From contig NZ_JBHRXZ010000001.1 of assembly GCF_042648805.1 (NCBI RefSeq), positions 62,001 through 126,000 of the forward strand: DNA of 64,000 bases. The letters are read 5' to 3'. Each line of letters begins with the position of its first letter. The stretch's first letter is position 1. This document shows positions 48,724 to 62,113 of the stretch, in pieces. The stretch comes from Azomonas tarimensis (lineage in GTDB: Bacteria; Pseudomonadota; Gammaproteobacteria; Pseudomonadales; Pseudomonadaceae). The position numbers were made by a program, and so were the translations under genes. The notes below the pieces were generated by a model. It did no database searches. It saw only the letters and a program-made list of their open reading frames with translations, and was not told the DNA's origin.

Positions 48724-49182
48724 TCACTCAAACCGGGGAATGATGTTGGCCTTGTCGATCGCATCGATCGGCAGGAGATATTCGTGATCCTCAACGAGCA
48801 CCACCACTTCCTGCTCCTCTACCCCGCGAAGCAGGCCCTGAAAATTGCGTCGCCCCTCGAAAGGCATGCGCAGCTTGATCTTCACCTGCTCGCCGGCATG
48901 AGCCGCGAACTGCTCGAGGGTGAACAAGGGCCGATCCATCCCCGGGGATGACACTTCCAGGGTGTATTCGGCACTGATGGGATCCTCTACATCGAGCACG
49001 CCGCTGAGTTGCCGGCTGACCTTCTCGCAATCCTCGATGAGGATCCCGTTCTCATGGTCGATGTAGACACGCAACAGGGAATGCCGTCCCTGGGGAAGAA
49101 ACTCGATGCCCCAGCACTGATACCCGAGGGCTTCGACAACTGGCGACAGTAAAGCCTGCAACTGTTCTAGCTTGCTGGACAA
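48724..49182 (-). CDS. rimP: Ribosome maturation factor RimP
   Basis: A 152-residue factor for 30S subunit assembly and first gene of the rimP-nusA-infB operon. It starts at TTG (49182) with GAGGA 7 bases before; this gives the family N-terminus SSKLEQLQALLSPVVEALGYQCWGIEF. The open frame continues upstream to an ATG but adds unconserved residues. VSSPGMDRPL is the family signature. Confidence 0.94.
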   Translation of the reverse strand: MSSKLEQLQALLSPVVEALGYQCWGIEFLPQGRHSLLRVYIDHENGILIEDCEKVSRQLSGVLDVEDPISAEYTLEVSSPGMDRPLFTLEQFAAHAGEQVKIKLRMPFEGRRNFQGLLRGVEEQEVVVLVEDHEYLLPIDAIDKANIIPRFE

Positions 49183-49275
49183 TGGAGTTCCTCGCGCTTG
49201 ATCTAGAAACGAAAAATGGGCGAAACGCCCATCCCTTGGGTCACCCGTCAATGCCGGCGACCTGGCTTAGCTAAC

Positions 49276-49297
49276 AAAAAGCCCCTGTAGTAGGGGC
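49276..49297 (-). terminator. Terminator of tRNA-fMet
   Basis: On the minus strand GCCCCTACTACAGGGGC forms a stem and is followed by five Ts (plus strand A run 49276-49280). It lies 12 bases after the tRNA 3' end. Confidence 0.88.
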
Positions 49298-49309
49298 TTC
49301 TCGAAAAAC

Positions 49310-49386
<77 letters not shown>

Positions 49387-49445
49387 TCAAAGTAGGGCAC
49401 GAATAATAAAGCAACCTCAAGCCGAGGTCAATCAATGCCTGAAAA

Positions 49446-49469
49446 CAAGAAAGCCCGCTTTCGCGGGCC
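49446..49469 (-). terminator. Terminator/processing hairpin after tRNA-Leu
   Basis: GCCCGCGAAAGCGGGC on the minus strand has a GAAA tetraloop, followed by TTTCTTGTTTTC. It lies between the two tRNA genes. Confidence 0.75.
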
Positions 49470-49477
49470 TGCCTGTT

Positions 49478-49563
49478 TGGTACCGAGGAGGGGACTCGAA
49501 CCCCTACAGCCTATGGCCACTACCACCTCAAGGTAGCGTGTCTACCAATTCCACCACCTCGGC
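49478..49563 (-). tRNA. tRNA-Leu (GAG)
   Basis: An 86-base type II tRNA with encoded CCA. Acceptor GCCGAGG pairs with CCTCGGT, the anticodon loop TTGAGGT gives GAG (49527-49529), and it has a long variable arm. It reads CUC/CUU leucine codons. Confidence 0.97.
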
Positions 49564-49571
49564 AAAAACCC

Positions 49572-49952
49572 TTACTGTACCGGGGCTTGCGGAACATCTC
49601 CGCCCGAACCTGCGGGACCGCGAGATTCTAGCACCGGAACATCATCCTCGACAGGCTGGCTGACGGGAATCTCCAACACCGCAGGATCCGGCAAGCCAGC
49701 CCGGGAGACCTGATCCGCTTGCCGCGTGGCAAAGTAGGCCAGACCCAGACTGGTGACGAAAAAAACGGCCGTCAGTATACCAGTAAAGCGACTCAGAAAG
49801 GTAGCACTACCTTGGCTCCCAAACACGGTGGCCGAAGCCCCCGCGCCAAAGGAGGCACCAGCGTCCGCCCCTTTACCCTGCTGCAGCAGCACCAACCCGA
49901 TCACCGCAAGAGCGACCAGCAAGTGCACTACGATAATAACGGTCTGCAACAT
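49572..49952 (-). CDS. secG: Protein-export membrane protein SecG
   Basis: A 126-residue third subunit of the SecYEG translocon. It has two membrane helices (residues 3-22 and 55-73) with the conserved LLQQGKGADAGASFGAGASATVFGS loop region between. The tail (residues 80-126) is Pro/Val/Asp-rich, as in other pseudomonads. It lies three bases after tpiA and nine bases before the tRNA-Leu gene, so the tRNAs may be on the same transcript. Confidence 0.95.
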   Translation of the reverse strand: MLQTVIIVVHLLVALAVIGLVLLQQGKGADAGASFGAGASATVFGSQGSATFLSRFTGILTAVFFVTSLGLAYFATRQADQVSRAGLPDPAVLEIPVSQPVEDDVPVLESRGPAGSGGDVPQAPVQ

Positions 49953-49955
49953 CTG

Positions 49956-50711
49956 TTATTTCCCAACGGCACGACAGATCGCACCGAAATCTTCTGCACT
50001 CAACGAGGCACCTCCAATCAGGCCCCCATCAATATCCGGCATGGCAAACAGCTCTGCCGCATTCTGCGGCTTGACACTACCGCCGTAAAGAATCCTGGTG
50101 CCAGCCGCGACCAGCGAGTTCGCCTTGTTCAGGCGCGCCCGAATGGCAGCGTGCACTTCCTGAGCCTGCTCCGGCGAAGCTGTCAGCCCGGTCCCAATGG
50201 CCCAGACCGGCTCGTACGCGACAACAGCCTTCTCGAACACGCCAATACCCAGCGGCCCCAATATCGCCGTCAGCTGCGCCTCGACAACTTCGAACGCCTT
50301 ACCGCTTTCGCGCTGCTCAAGCGTTTCCCCTACACAGAGTATCGGCTTGAGACCACAGGAAAGTGCAGCTTCGAACTTGCGCCGAACAATCTCGTCACTC
50401 TCCCCGAGCAGCAACCGCCGCTCGGAATGCCCGACGAGAACCCACTCACAACCCAGGTCTGCCAGCTGCTTCGGCGAAACCTCGCCGGTCAACGCACCGA
50501 AACCCGCGTCAAAAGCACAGTCCTGGGCGCCGAGCTCGATCGTACTGCGAAACAATCCTTCATGGACCTGCCCAAGGTGCACAGCGCTCGGGAAAACAGC
50601 GAGCTGAACAGCCTCCGGGACATCCATCGCGGCGAGGTCCTGAACCAGCCCGGCGACACTTGAGCGGGTACCGTTCATCTTCCAGTTACCAGCCACCAGT
50701 GGTCGGCGCAT
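49956..50711 (-). CDS. tpiA: Triosephosphate isomerase
   Basis: A 251-residue TIM-barrel enzyme of glycolysis. Catalytic residues are all visible: Asn9 and Lys11 (AGNWKMNG), His95 (VGHSERR) and the glutamate of AYEPVWAIGTG, with YGGSVKPQN for phosphate binding. Confidence 0.97.
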   Translation of the reverse strand: MRRPLVAGNWKMNGTRSSVAGLVQDLAAMDVPEAVQLAVFPSAVHLGQVHEGLFRSTIELGAQDCAFDAGFGALTGEVSPKQLADLGCEWVLVGHSERRLLLGESDEIVRRKFEAALSCGLKPILCVGETLEQRESGKAFEVVEAQLTAILGPLGIGVFEKAVVAYEPVWAIGTGLTASPEQAQEVHAAIRARLNKANSLVAAGTRILYGGSVKPQNAAELFAMPDIDGGLIGGASLSAEDFGAICRAVGK

Positions 50712-50773
50712 GAATCACCTCGTCCGTCAAAGTGGGCGCAGATGTTAATCTGCAAAATCTCGACTGGCAAGCC

Positions 50774-52111
50774 TCAAACGCAACTTCTCGCTACGACTTC
50801 AGCGAGCTGCTCGGCATAGCCACGCACCAGGACCGCATCGTCGCCCTCGACCATGACACGCACCAGCGGTTCGGTACCCGATTTACGCAACAAAACCCGC
50901 CCGCGACCGGCCATTTGAGCGGTGATTTGATCACTGGCAGCCTGTACATCCGGATGCGACACTGGGTCTTCCCCTCCCTCCAAGCGCACATTGATGAGCA
51001 CCTGAGGGCACTTCTTCAGCGCCATGCGCTCTTCGGCCAGGGTCTGACCGCGACGTCGCAGCGCCCTGACCACCTGCAGCGCTGCGATGATGGCGTCGCC
51101 CGTGGTGGCATGCTGGGCGCAGACGATGTGCCCGGAATTCTCGCCACCCAGGCTCCAGTTGCGTTTGAGCATCTCGGACATGACGTAACGGTCGCCGACT
51201 TTCGCCCGGACGAAAGGGATATCGCGCGCCTTGAGTGCGAGCTCCAGCCCCAGGTTACTCATCAGAGTCCCGACCACCCCACCTTCGAGCAGACCACGTT
51301 CCTGCAGGTCCGCCGCGATGATGAACAGTAACTCGTCGCCATCGACCACGGAGCCGGCATGGTCGACCATCATTACCCGATCGCCGTCCCCATCAAAGGC
51401 GATACCCATGTCTGCACCGTGCTCGAGGACCGCCTTCTGCAGCTGCACGACATGCGTCGAACCCACCTCGGCGTTGATGTTGAGGCCATCGGGCTGTGCG
51501 GCAATGGTGACCACCTGGGCCCCAAGCTCGCGAAAGACACTTGGCGCCACCTTGTAGGTCGCACCGTGGGCGCAGTCGAGCACCAGCTTGAGACCCGCCA
51601 GGTCCGTACTGGTCGGCACGCTGCTTTTGCAATACTCGATATAGCGTCCGGCCGCATCGTTGATCCGCGATGCCTTGCCGAGCATCTCGGACTCCACGAC
51701 CTCCATGGGCGTATCGATGAGCTCCTCGATGCGAAGCTCGATATCGTCCGGAAGCTTGGTGCCCTTGCCAGAGAAGAACTTGATGCCATTGTCGTAATGG
51801 GGATTGTGCGACGCACTGATCACGATCCCGGCATTGGCGTGGAAGGTTCTGGTGAGATAGGCCACCGCAGGCGTTGGCATTGGACCCAGCAGCAGCACGT
51901 CGGCGCCGGCCGCTGACAGTCCAGCCTGGAGCGCGGATTCGAACATGTAGCCGGAGATACGGGTGTCCTTGCCCACCAGAATGCGGCACTTGCCCTGGCC
52001 GGCGAAGGCTTTGCCAGCTGCCCAACCCAATTTGAGCATGAACTCCGGAGTGATCGGATGCTGACCGACGCGTCCGCGAATGCCGTCGGTACCAAAATAC
52101 TTTCGTGTCAT
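50774..52111 (-). CDS. glmM: Phosphoglucosamine mutase
   Basis: A 445-residue mutase that converts glucosamine-6-P to glucosamine-1-P for peptidoglycan and LPS. The phosphorylated Ser101 is in ISASHNPHYDNGIKFF. The metal loop DGDGDR and the sugar loop GGENSGH are present. It follows folP closely (9-base gap). Confidence 0.97.
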   Translation of the reverse strand: MTRKYFGTDGIRGRVGQHPITPEFMLKLGWAAGKAFAGQGKCRILVGKDTRISGYMFESALQAGLSAAGADVLLLGPMPTPAVAYLTRTFHANAGIVISASHNPHYDNGIKFFSGKGTKLPDDIELRIEELIDTPMEVVESEMLGKASRINDAAGRYIEYCKSSVPTSTDLAGLKLVLDCAHGATYKVAPSVFRELGAQVVTIAAQPDGLNINAEVGSTHVVQLQKAVLEHGADMGIAFDGDGDRVMMVDHAGSVVDGDELLFIIAADLQERGLLEGGVVGTLMSNLGLELALKARDIPFVRAKVGDRYVMSEMLKRNWSLGGENSGHIVCAQHATTGDAIIAALQVVRALRRRGQTLAEERMALKKCPQVLINVRLEGGEDPVSHPDVQAASDQITAQMAGRGRVLLRKSGTEPLVRVMVEGDDAVLVRGYAEQLAEVVARSCV

Positions 52112-52120
52112 CAGAACATC

Positions 52121-52972
52121 CTAGTCCGCTGCCTCAATCGCAGCCACCATTCGAACCACGTCAACCGTTTCAGCGACGTCGTGAACTCTTACTATCCTTG
52201 CCCCCTTGGCCACGGCCAATGTCGCCAGGGCAAGGCTGCCGCTGAGCCGACCGCCAACGTCCCGCTCCAGGACCCTGCCGATCATGCTTTTGCGCGACAC
52301 GCCGACAAGCAGTGGTCGACCGAGCACGCTCAAGCGTTCGAGATGCTTGAACAGACTCAGGTTGTGCTCGAGCGTCTTGGCAAAGCCGAACCCGGGATCG
52401 ATGAGGATACGCTCCAGGGCGATACCACCTGCCTGGCAGGCCTCCATGCGCGCCTGCAGAAACCCGACCACGTCATTGATCAGATCGCCATAGCGAGGGT
52501 CCTCTTGCATATCGCCAGGCTCCCCGAGCATGTGCATCAGGCAGACCGGCAGGCCTGTCTGTGCTGCAGCCTCGATCGCGCCGTCCCGGCGCAGCGCACG
52601 GACGTCATTGATCAGTCCAGCGCCGCAACGGGCACTGTCGAGCATGACCTGCGGACTGGAGGTATCTACTGAAACTATGACGTCCAGCTCTGCGCTGATC
52701 GCTTCGACGATGGGCAGTACCCGATCGAGCTCTTCGTCCACCGAAACCGGAGGCGCGCCCGGGCGAGTCGACTCCCCCCCCACGTCTATGAGTGTCGCCC
52801 CGGCGGCAAGCATCGCCTCGGCATGACGCAGCGCGGCATCGCGCTGAAAGAAGCGACCGCCGTCCGAGAAGGAGTCTGGCGTGACGTTGAGAATCCCCAT
52901 CACCTGCGGACGGGACAAATCAAGAACCCGGTTGCCGCAAGGCAACCGGGTCTGGTGAAGCGCATCACTCAT
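52121..52972 (-). CDS. folP: Dihydropteroate synthase
   Basis: A 283-residue enzyme joining pterin pyrophosphate (made by FolK) to p-aminobenzoate. It is the sulfonamide target. The signatures MGILNVTPDSFSDGG and GATLIDVGGESTRPG are intact. The start at 52972 is 7 bases after the ftsH stop. Codons 8-16 contain a perfect 11-bp hairpin (see separate feature). Confidence 0.96.
   Translation of the reverse strand: MSDALHQTRLPCGNRVLDLSRPQVMGILNVTPDSFSDGGRFFQRDAALRHAEAMLAAGATLIDVGGESTRPGAPPVSVDEELDRVLPIVEAISAELDVIVSVDTSSPQVMLDSARCGAGLINDVRALRRDGAIEAAAQTGLPVCLMHMLGEPGDMQEDPRYGDLINDVVGFLQARMEACQAGGIALERILIDPGFGFAKTLEHNLSLFKHLERLSVLGRPLLVGVSRKSMIGRVLERDVGGRLSGSLALATLAVAKGARIVRVHDVAETVDVVRMVAAIEAAD
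52926..52951 (-). other. 11-bp perfect hairpin inside the start of folP
   Basis: ACCCGGTTGCC (52926-52936) and GGCAACCGGGT (52941-52951) are perfectly complementary around a 4-base loop. On the folP mRNA this stem starts 21 bases after the start codon. No T tract follows. It could slow ribosomes, protect the mRNA or lower folP expression relative to ftsH. Confidence 0.85.
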
Positions 52973-52979
52973 GTTCAAT

Positions 52980-54902
<1,923 letters not shown>

Positions 54903-55371
54903 TTAACTACCCTCTCGAGCGCGCGGCGAACCGCTTTACGGCCAGCCATACTTGCAATCTACGTTACTACAGCTGCCGGCACCCGGCTCATATATCGTCT
55001 GTAACGCTTTATTAGCTTACATCAATCGTCACGACCAACCCTTCGACCCTACAAAAGGCTGATTCGATCTCAGCCGTCGAGTTCCGATTCGCCCTTCGCC
55101 TCCTCGCGACCATCGCCTCAACCTGATCGACGTCAGCCCTGTTTACCTACATGGGTGCCAAATCTGAAATCACAAGGCTCCGGCTCGTCGCCGATTGCCT
55201 CGAGAAGCTGCGGCAACACCTCACCGCCGGTAAAATCGTCCAGTACGAAGGGCCACATCCGGAATGCTGTACGCCACCAGAATGTCCGATGCGCAACTCC
55301 TTACCTGTGCGGCCCGCGACCTCTCGGTTACACTAGCCGACTTTTTTGAAATTGCGACGCAAGGGTCAATT
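54903..55371. other. 469-base gap between ftsH and yhbY, rlmE absent
   Basis: Divergent ftsH and yhbY are separated by sequence of lower GC than the flanks. In P. aeruginosa, as I recall, rlmE (ftsJ) occupies this place upstream of ftsH. Neither its SAM-binding GAAPGGWSQ motif nor its N-terminus could be found in any frame of this gap. It holds three tiny ORFs on the minus strand (41, 33 and 16 codons) and presumably both promoters; TAATAAAGCGTTACAG near 55000-55020 (read on the minus strand) is the most AT-rich part. Confidence 0.6.
55133..55258 (-). CDS. Possible small ORF upstream of ftsH (41 aa)
   Basis: An ATG-to-TGA frame of 41 codons starting MWPFVLDDFTGGEVLPQLL and ending FGTHVGKQG. 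The amino-acid make-up looks protein-like (hydrophobic start, acidic middle), but there is no clear ribosome site and I recognise no family. It may be a small protein, the decayed end of a lost gene, or chance. Confidence 0.25.
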   Translation of the reverse strand: MWPFVLDDFTGGEVLPQLLEAIGDEPEPCDFRFGTHVGKQG

Positions 55372-55683
55372 ATGCCGCTCACTACGGAGCAGAAAAAGAA
55401 ATACCGCGCCATCGGCCATCATCTGAAGCCCGTGCTGATAGTGGCCGAAAACGGCCTGAGCGAAGGCGTGCTGGGCGAGCTCGAGCGTGCGCTCAGCGAT
55501 CACGAGCTGATCAAGGTTCAGTTCCGTCTGCCGGAACGGGATGATCGTCGTGCGCTGATGGCAGAGCTCTGCCAGGCTGGCCGCTGTGAACTGGTACAGG
55601 CGATCGGCAAGGTGGCGCTGGTGTATCGCCGCAACGCCAAGCCCAACAAGCAGCTGTCCAACGTCCATCGTCACCAGGCCTGA
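55372..55683 (+). CDS. yhbY: Ribosome assembly RNA-binding protein YhbY
   Basis: A 103-residue CRM-domain protein associated with the 50S subunit. The core PLTTEQKKKYRAIGHHLKPVLIVAENGLSEGVL includes the GxxG-like RNA-binding element. The ATG at 55372 is chosen because it matches the family start. It is the only + strand gene in the last 24 kb. Confidence 0.92.
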   Translation: MPLTTEQKKKYRAIGHHLKPVLIVAENGLSEGVLGELERALSDHELIKVQFRLPERDDRRALMAELCQAGRCELVQAIGKVALVYRRNAKPNKQLSNVHRHQA

Positions 55684-55707
55684 CCCCTGCGGGCACGTCC
55701 TGCATCA

Positions 55708-55748
55708 GGCGCGACAACGTCCAGAGGCGTTCCTCTAGACGTCGCGCC
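55708..55748. terminator. Bidirectional hairpin between yhbY and the DUF4149 gene
   Basis: GGCGCGACAACGTCCAGAGG (55708-55727) pairs imperfectly with CCTCTAGACGTCGCGCC (55732-55748), about 17 pairs around a CGTT loop. The right arm contains the stop and last codons of the DUF4149 gene. Without a T run it is only a probable terminator for the convergent pair. Confidence 0.6.
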
Positions 55749-56190
55749 CAGTCCCGGGTATCGGCTGGATGACCAGCATCAGGCCGAGCACGGCAATGGC
55801 CATATAGCTGAACAACGTCCAGTATCCGGGTAGCAGGCCGTCAGCCAGCAGATAGAGGGCGGCCAGCGCCGACACCGCCACGAGGATCTGCCCACGCAAA
55901 TCCTTCCACAAGGACGTCACGCCCTGAGACCGTACCAGCACCATCGCCTGCAGCGCGGCGCAGGCGGCGGCCAGCCCCACCATGAGGGGCCGCAGGCTGC
56001 TGGCGATGTCCTCCACCAGCAGCGGAGCCAGGCCGGTCCGCTGAGTGATCGCCGGAAGCATCACGAACTGCAGCAGCCACAGCCCGCCGACCCAGAAGGT
56101 CTGCGCGAGCTGCCAGCTGATCGCACCCGCTCCCGGGCGCGGCGAGTCAAACGTGCCGGACTTCAACGATCTCGTACTCGACCACACCAC
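55735..56190 (-). CDS. DUF4149 domain membrane protein
   Basis: A protein of up to 151 residues with four predicted membrane helices. The conserved first helix TFWVGGLWLLQFVMLPAI and the LLVEDIASSLRPLMVGLAAACAALQ region mark the DUF4149 family. The function is unknown. The start is uncertain: the ATG at 56190 and a TTG at 56166 both lie within the end of greA, so the gene overlaps greA and is probably coupled to it. The same gene neighbours greA and yhbY in P. aeruginosa, as I recall. Confidence 0.75.
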   Translation of the reverse strand: MVWSSTRSLKSGTFDSPRPGAGAISWQLAQTFWVGGLWLLQFVMLPAITQRTGLAPLLVEDIASSLRPLMVGLAAACAALQAMVLVRSQGVTSLWKDLRGQILVAVSALAALYLLADGLLPGYWTLFSYMAIAVLGLMLVIQPIPGTGRDV

Positions 56191-56619
56191 TCGGCGTCTT
56201 GACTGTCACGACATCACCCTCTTCCTTGCCCACCAGGGCCCGAGCGATGGGCGAGCTCACGGAAAGCTTGCCCTGCTTGATGTCCGATTCGTCATCCCCG
56301 ACGATCTGATAGGTGACGGTCTCATCGGTTTCCACGTTGGCAATGTCCACCGTGGTACCAAAGATGACCTTGCCGGTATGAGGAATCGAGGCGATATCGA
56401 TGACCTGGGCATTTTGCAGCCGGCCTTCGATATCGCGGATACGCGCCTCGACCATGCCCTGCTGTTCGCGAGCCGCATGGTATTCGGCATTCTCCTTCAG
56501 GTCGCCCAGTTCGCGCGCCTCGGCGATCGCCTGGGTGATCTGCGGACGGAGCACCGACTTGAGGTGCTTGAGCTCTTCCTCCAGGGCCTGGGCGCCCTGG
56601 ACCGTCATCGGGAACTTGG

Positions 56620-56623
<4 letters not shown>
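56147..56623 (-). CDS. greA: Transcription elongation factor GreA
   Basis: A 158-residue factor that enters the RNA polymerase secondary channel and restarts backtracked complexes. The N-terminal coiled coil (residues 1-75) carries the acidic tip (GDLKENAEYHAA), with a C-terminal FKBP-like domain (ISSPIARALVGKEEGD-like segment). It overlaps carB by four bases (ATGA). Confidence 0.96.
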
Positions 56624-59841
<3,218 letters not shown>

Positions 59842-59873
59842 GGTTCTCTCGAATTCTGTATTCGGCTGCAGGC

Positions 59874-61010
59874 TTAGCGGCGCTTGGCCATGGCATCGAT
59901 GAAGCGGTCGAACAGGGGCGCCACATCATGGGGCCCGGGACTGGCTTCGGGATGTCCCTGGAAACTGAACGCCGCCTTGTCGGTACGCTCGATGCCCTGC
60001 AGGCTGCCGTCGAACAGCGACTTGTGCGTCGCCCGGACGTTGCCCGGCAGCGAGTCTTCTTCCACCGCAAAGCCATGGTTCTGGCTGGTGATCATCACCA
60101 CGCCGGTATCCAGGTCCTGCACGGGATGGTTGGCGCCGTGATGGCCGTGGCTCATCTTCACCGTCCGCGCGCCGCAGGCCAGGGCAAGCAGCTGGTGTCC
60201 CAGGCAAATGCCGAACACCGGGACCTCGGTTTCCAGCAGCTCCTGGATTGCCCGGATCGCGTAGTCGCAGGGTGCAGGGTCGCCAGGGCCGTTGGCGAGC
60301 AGCACGCCGTCAGGGTTCAGTGCCAGCACTTCGCTGGCGGAGGTCTGCGCCGGAACGACGGTCAGACGGCAGCCGCGAGCCACCAGCATCCGCAGGATGT
60401 TGTACTTGACGCCATAGTCGAAGACGACCACGTGATACGGCAACTGCTCGGCCGGCACTTCGTCGTGGCGATTGGTTTCGAGGCACCAGACGCTGGAGCG
60501 CCACTCATAACGCTCCTTGACCGAGACTTCCCTGGCCAGGTCCATGCCCTTGAGCCCCGGGAAGCTACGCGCCAGCTCCAGCGCCTTCTCCTCGGTGGCG
60601 TCGTCACCAACCAGGATGCAACCGTTCTGCGAACCCTTTTCGCGAAGAATGCGGGTCAGTCGACGGGTGTCGATATCGGCGATGGCGACCGTGCCGTTCT
60701 CCTTCAGGTAATCCGGCAGCGACTGCTGATTTCGCCAGGAACTGGCCAGCAGCGGCAGGTCGCGGATGATGAGGCCGGCCGCCCACACCTGGAAGGACTC
60801 GGCGTCGTCCGGATTGACACCGGTGTTGCCGATGTGCGGATAAGTGAGGGTGACGATCTGCTTGGCATACGACGGATCAGTGAGGATTTCCTGATAGCCG
60901 GTCATGGCGGTATTGAACACCACCTCCCCAATGGTATGCCCATCGGCGCCGATGGATTCGCCGCGAAAGATACTGCCATCGGCAAGGGCGAGAATGGCTG
61001 GCTTAGTCAA
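59874..61010 (-). CDS. carA: Carbamoyl-phosphate synthase small subunit
   Basis: A 378-residue glutaminase subunit. The class I amidotransferase triad is in GICLGHQLLAL (Cys) and GHPEASPGP (His, Glu). It starts with TTG at 61010, 4 bases after GGAGG, giving LTKPAILALADGSIFRG as in other pseudomonads. A strong terminator ends only 40 bases upstream, so the promoter is squeezed into a very short space. I recall a report that Pseudomonas carAB mRNA has no untranslated leader. Confidence 0.95.
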   Translation of the reverse strand: MTKPAILALADGSIFRGESIGADGHTIGEVVFNTAMTGYQEILTDPSYAKQIVTLTYPHIGNTGVNPDDAESFQVWAAGLIIRDLPLLASSWRNQQSLPDYLKENGTVAIADIDTRRLTRILREKGSQNGCILVGDDATEEKALELARSFPGLKGMDLAREVSVKERYEWRSSVWCLETNRHDEVPAEQLPYHVVVFDYGVKYNILRMLVARGCRLTVVPAQTSASEVLALNPDGVLLANGPGDPAPCDYAIRAIQELLETEVPVFGICLGHQLLALACGARTVKMSHGHHGANHPVQDLDTGVVMITSQNHGFAVEEDSLPGNVRATHKSLFDGSLQGIERTDKAAFSFQGHPEASPGPHDVAPLFDRFIDAMAKRR

Positions 61011-61050
61011 GAGACCTCCGTAGATCAAGGCTGAAGCAGACGCAGAGTGT

Positions 61051-61090
61051 AAAAAAGCGGGATGACGTATGAAGGTCATCCCGCTTTTGT
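61051..61090 (-). terminator. dapB terminator
   Basis: AAAAGCGGGATGAC (61053-61066) and GTCATCCCGCTTTT (61075-61088) form a perfect 14-bp stem with an 8-base loop. On the minus strand a T run of six follows. It separates dapB from carA. Confidence 0.9.
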
Positions 61091-61275
61091 TTGATCAGAG
61101 CCATTTCTGCGTAACTTTTAGTGGACACACTAAAGCGGGCAATATACAGAAAACCTCAACGGGCCGCCAGCAAGGCAGGACAAAAGGCTCGTCGAGCAAG
61201 AAAGCCGCTGGAGGCCCAAGGCCGGACCAGTGCAAACCAGCCCGTTCAACCTTCAGCCTTCCAGCGCGCTCGGAC

Positions 61276-62079
61276 TTACCTCAAACCCAGCACATCCTGC
61301 ATGTCGTACAGGCCCGCTGGCCGGTCCTGCAACCACAGCGCGGCGCGAACGGCGCCCCTGGCAAAGGTCATGCGGCTGGACGCCTTGTGGGTAATTTCGA
61401 CGCGCTCGCCTTCGGCGGCGAACAGTACGGTGTGGTCGCCCACCACGTCGCCCGCGCGCACGGTGGCAAAACCGATGGTTTCACGCGCGCGCGCGCCGGT
61501 CTGACCCTCACGCCCATAGACCGCCACCTTCTGCAGGTCGCGCCCGAGCGCCTGCGCGACCACCTCGCCCATGCGCAACGCCGTACCCGAAGGTGCATCC
61601 ACCTTGTGCCGGTGATGGGCCTCGATGATCTCGATATCCACCTCGTCACCCAGCACTCGCGCAGCGGTATCCAGCAACTTCAAGCAGAGATTGACGCCAA
61701 CGCTGAAATTGGCCGCAAAGACAATCGGGATGTCCTGCGCCGCATCGGCGAGGCGCTGCCGCTCTTCGGCGCTGAATCCCGTGGTGCCGATCACCATCGC
61801 GCGCCCGGCACGGCGGCAGACTTCCACATTCCTGAGGGTCACGCTGGGATGGGTGAAGTCGATCACCACATCGAAATCCTCGACCACCCGCTCCAGGTCG
61901 CCGATCAGCGGTACGCCGATGCGGCCAAGTGCCGCCAGCTCGCCCGCGTCGGCACCCACGAGGGTACTGTCCGGCCGGTCAACCGCGGCGGTCAAGCCCG
62001 CACCTTCCGCCTGGCATACCGCCTCGATCAGCGTCTTGCCCATCCGTCCAGCGGCGCCCATTACTGCAACTCTTCTCAT
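61276..62079 (-). CDS. dapB: 4-hydroxy-tetrahydrodipicolinate reductase
   Basis: A 267-residue enzyme of lysine and diaminopimelate synthesis. The N-terminal NAD(P) motif VAVMGAAGRMGKTL is followed by the catalytic EAHHRHKVDAPSGTAL. The ATG at 62079 is preferred over the TTG three bases upstream. Its ribosome site is a GAGG lying within the last copy of a TTGAGGC tandem repeat. Confidence 0.96.
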   Translation of the reverse strand: MRRVAVMGAAGRMGKTLIEAVCQAEGAGLTAAVDRPDSTLVGADAGELAALGRIGVPLIGDLERVVEDFDVVIDFTHPSVTLRNVEVCRRAGRAMVIGTTGFSAEERQRLADAAQDIPIVFAANFSVGVNLCLKLLDTAARVLGDEVDIEIIEAHHRHKVDAPSGTALRMGEVVAQALGRDLQKVAVYGREGQTGARARETIGFATVRAGDVVGDHTVLFAAEGERVEITHKASSRMTFARGAVRAALWLQDRPAGLYDMQDVLGLR

Positions 62080-62085
62080 CAAACA

Positions 62086-62113
62086 GCCTCAAGCCTCAAG
62101 CCTCAAGCCTCAA
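62086..62113. repeat. Heptamer tandem repeat (GCCTCAA)4
   Basis: Four perfect copies of GCCTCAA (TTGAGGC on the dapB coding strand), with degenerate GCACAAG and GGCCTCAAGCC steps continuing to about 62136. The copy closest to dapB provides its GAGG ribosome site. Confidence 0.93.

Noticed and set aside
54903..54960. A 16-codon ORF just before ftsH (MAGRKAVRRALERVVN) as a leader peptide
   Set aside because: It is very short, shows no run of a single amino acid, and no attenuator hairpin lies between it and ftsH; it overlaps the ftsH ribosome site and is probably chance.
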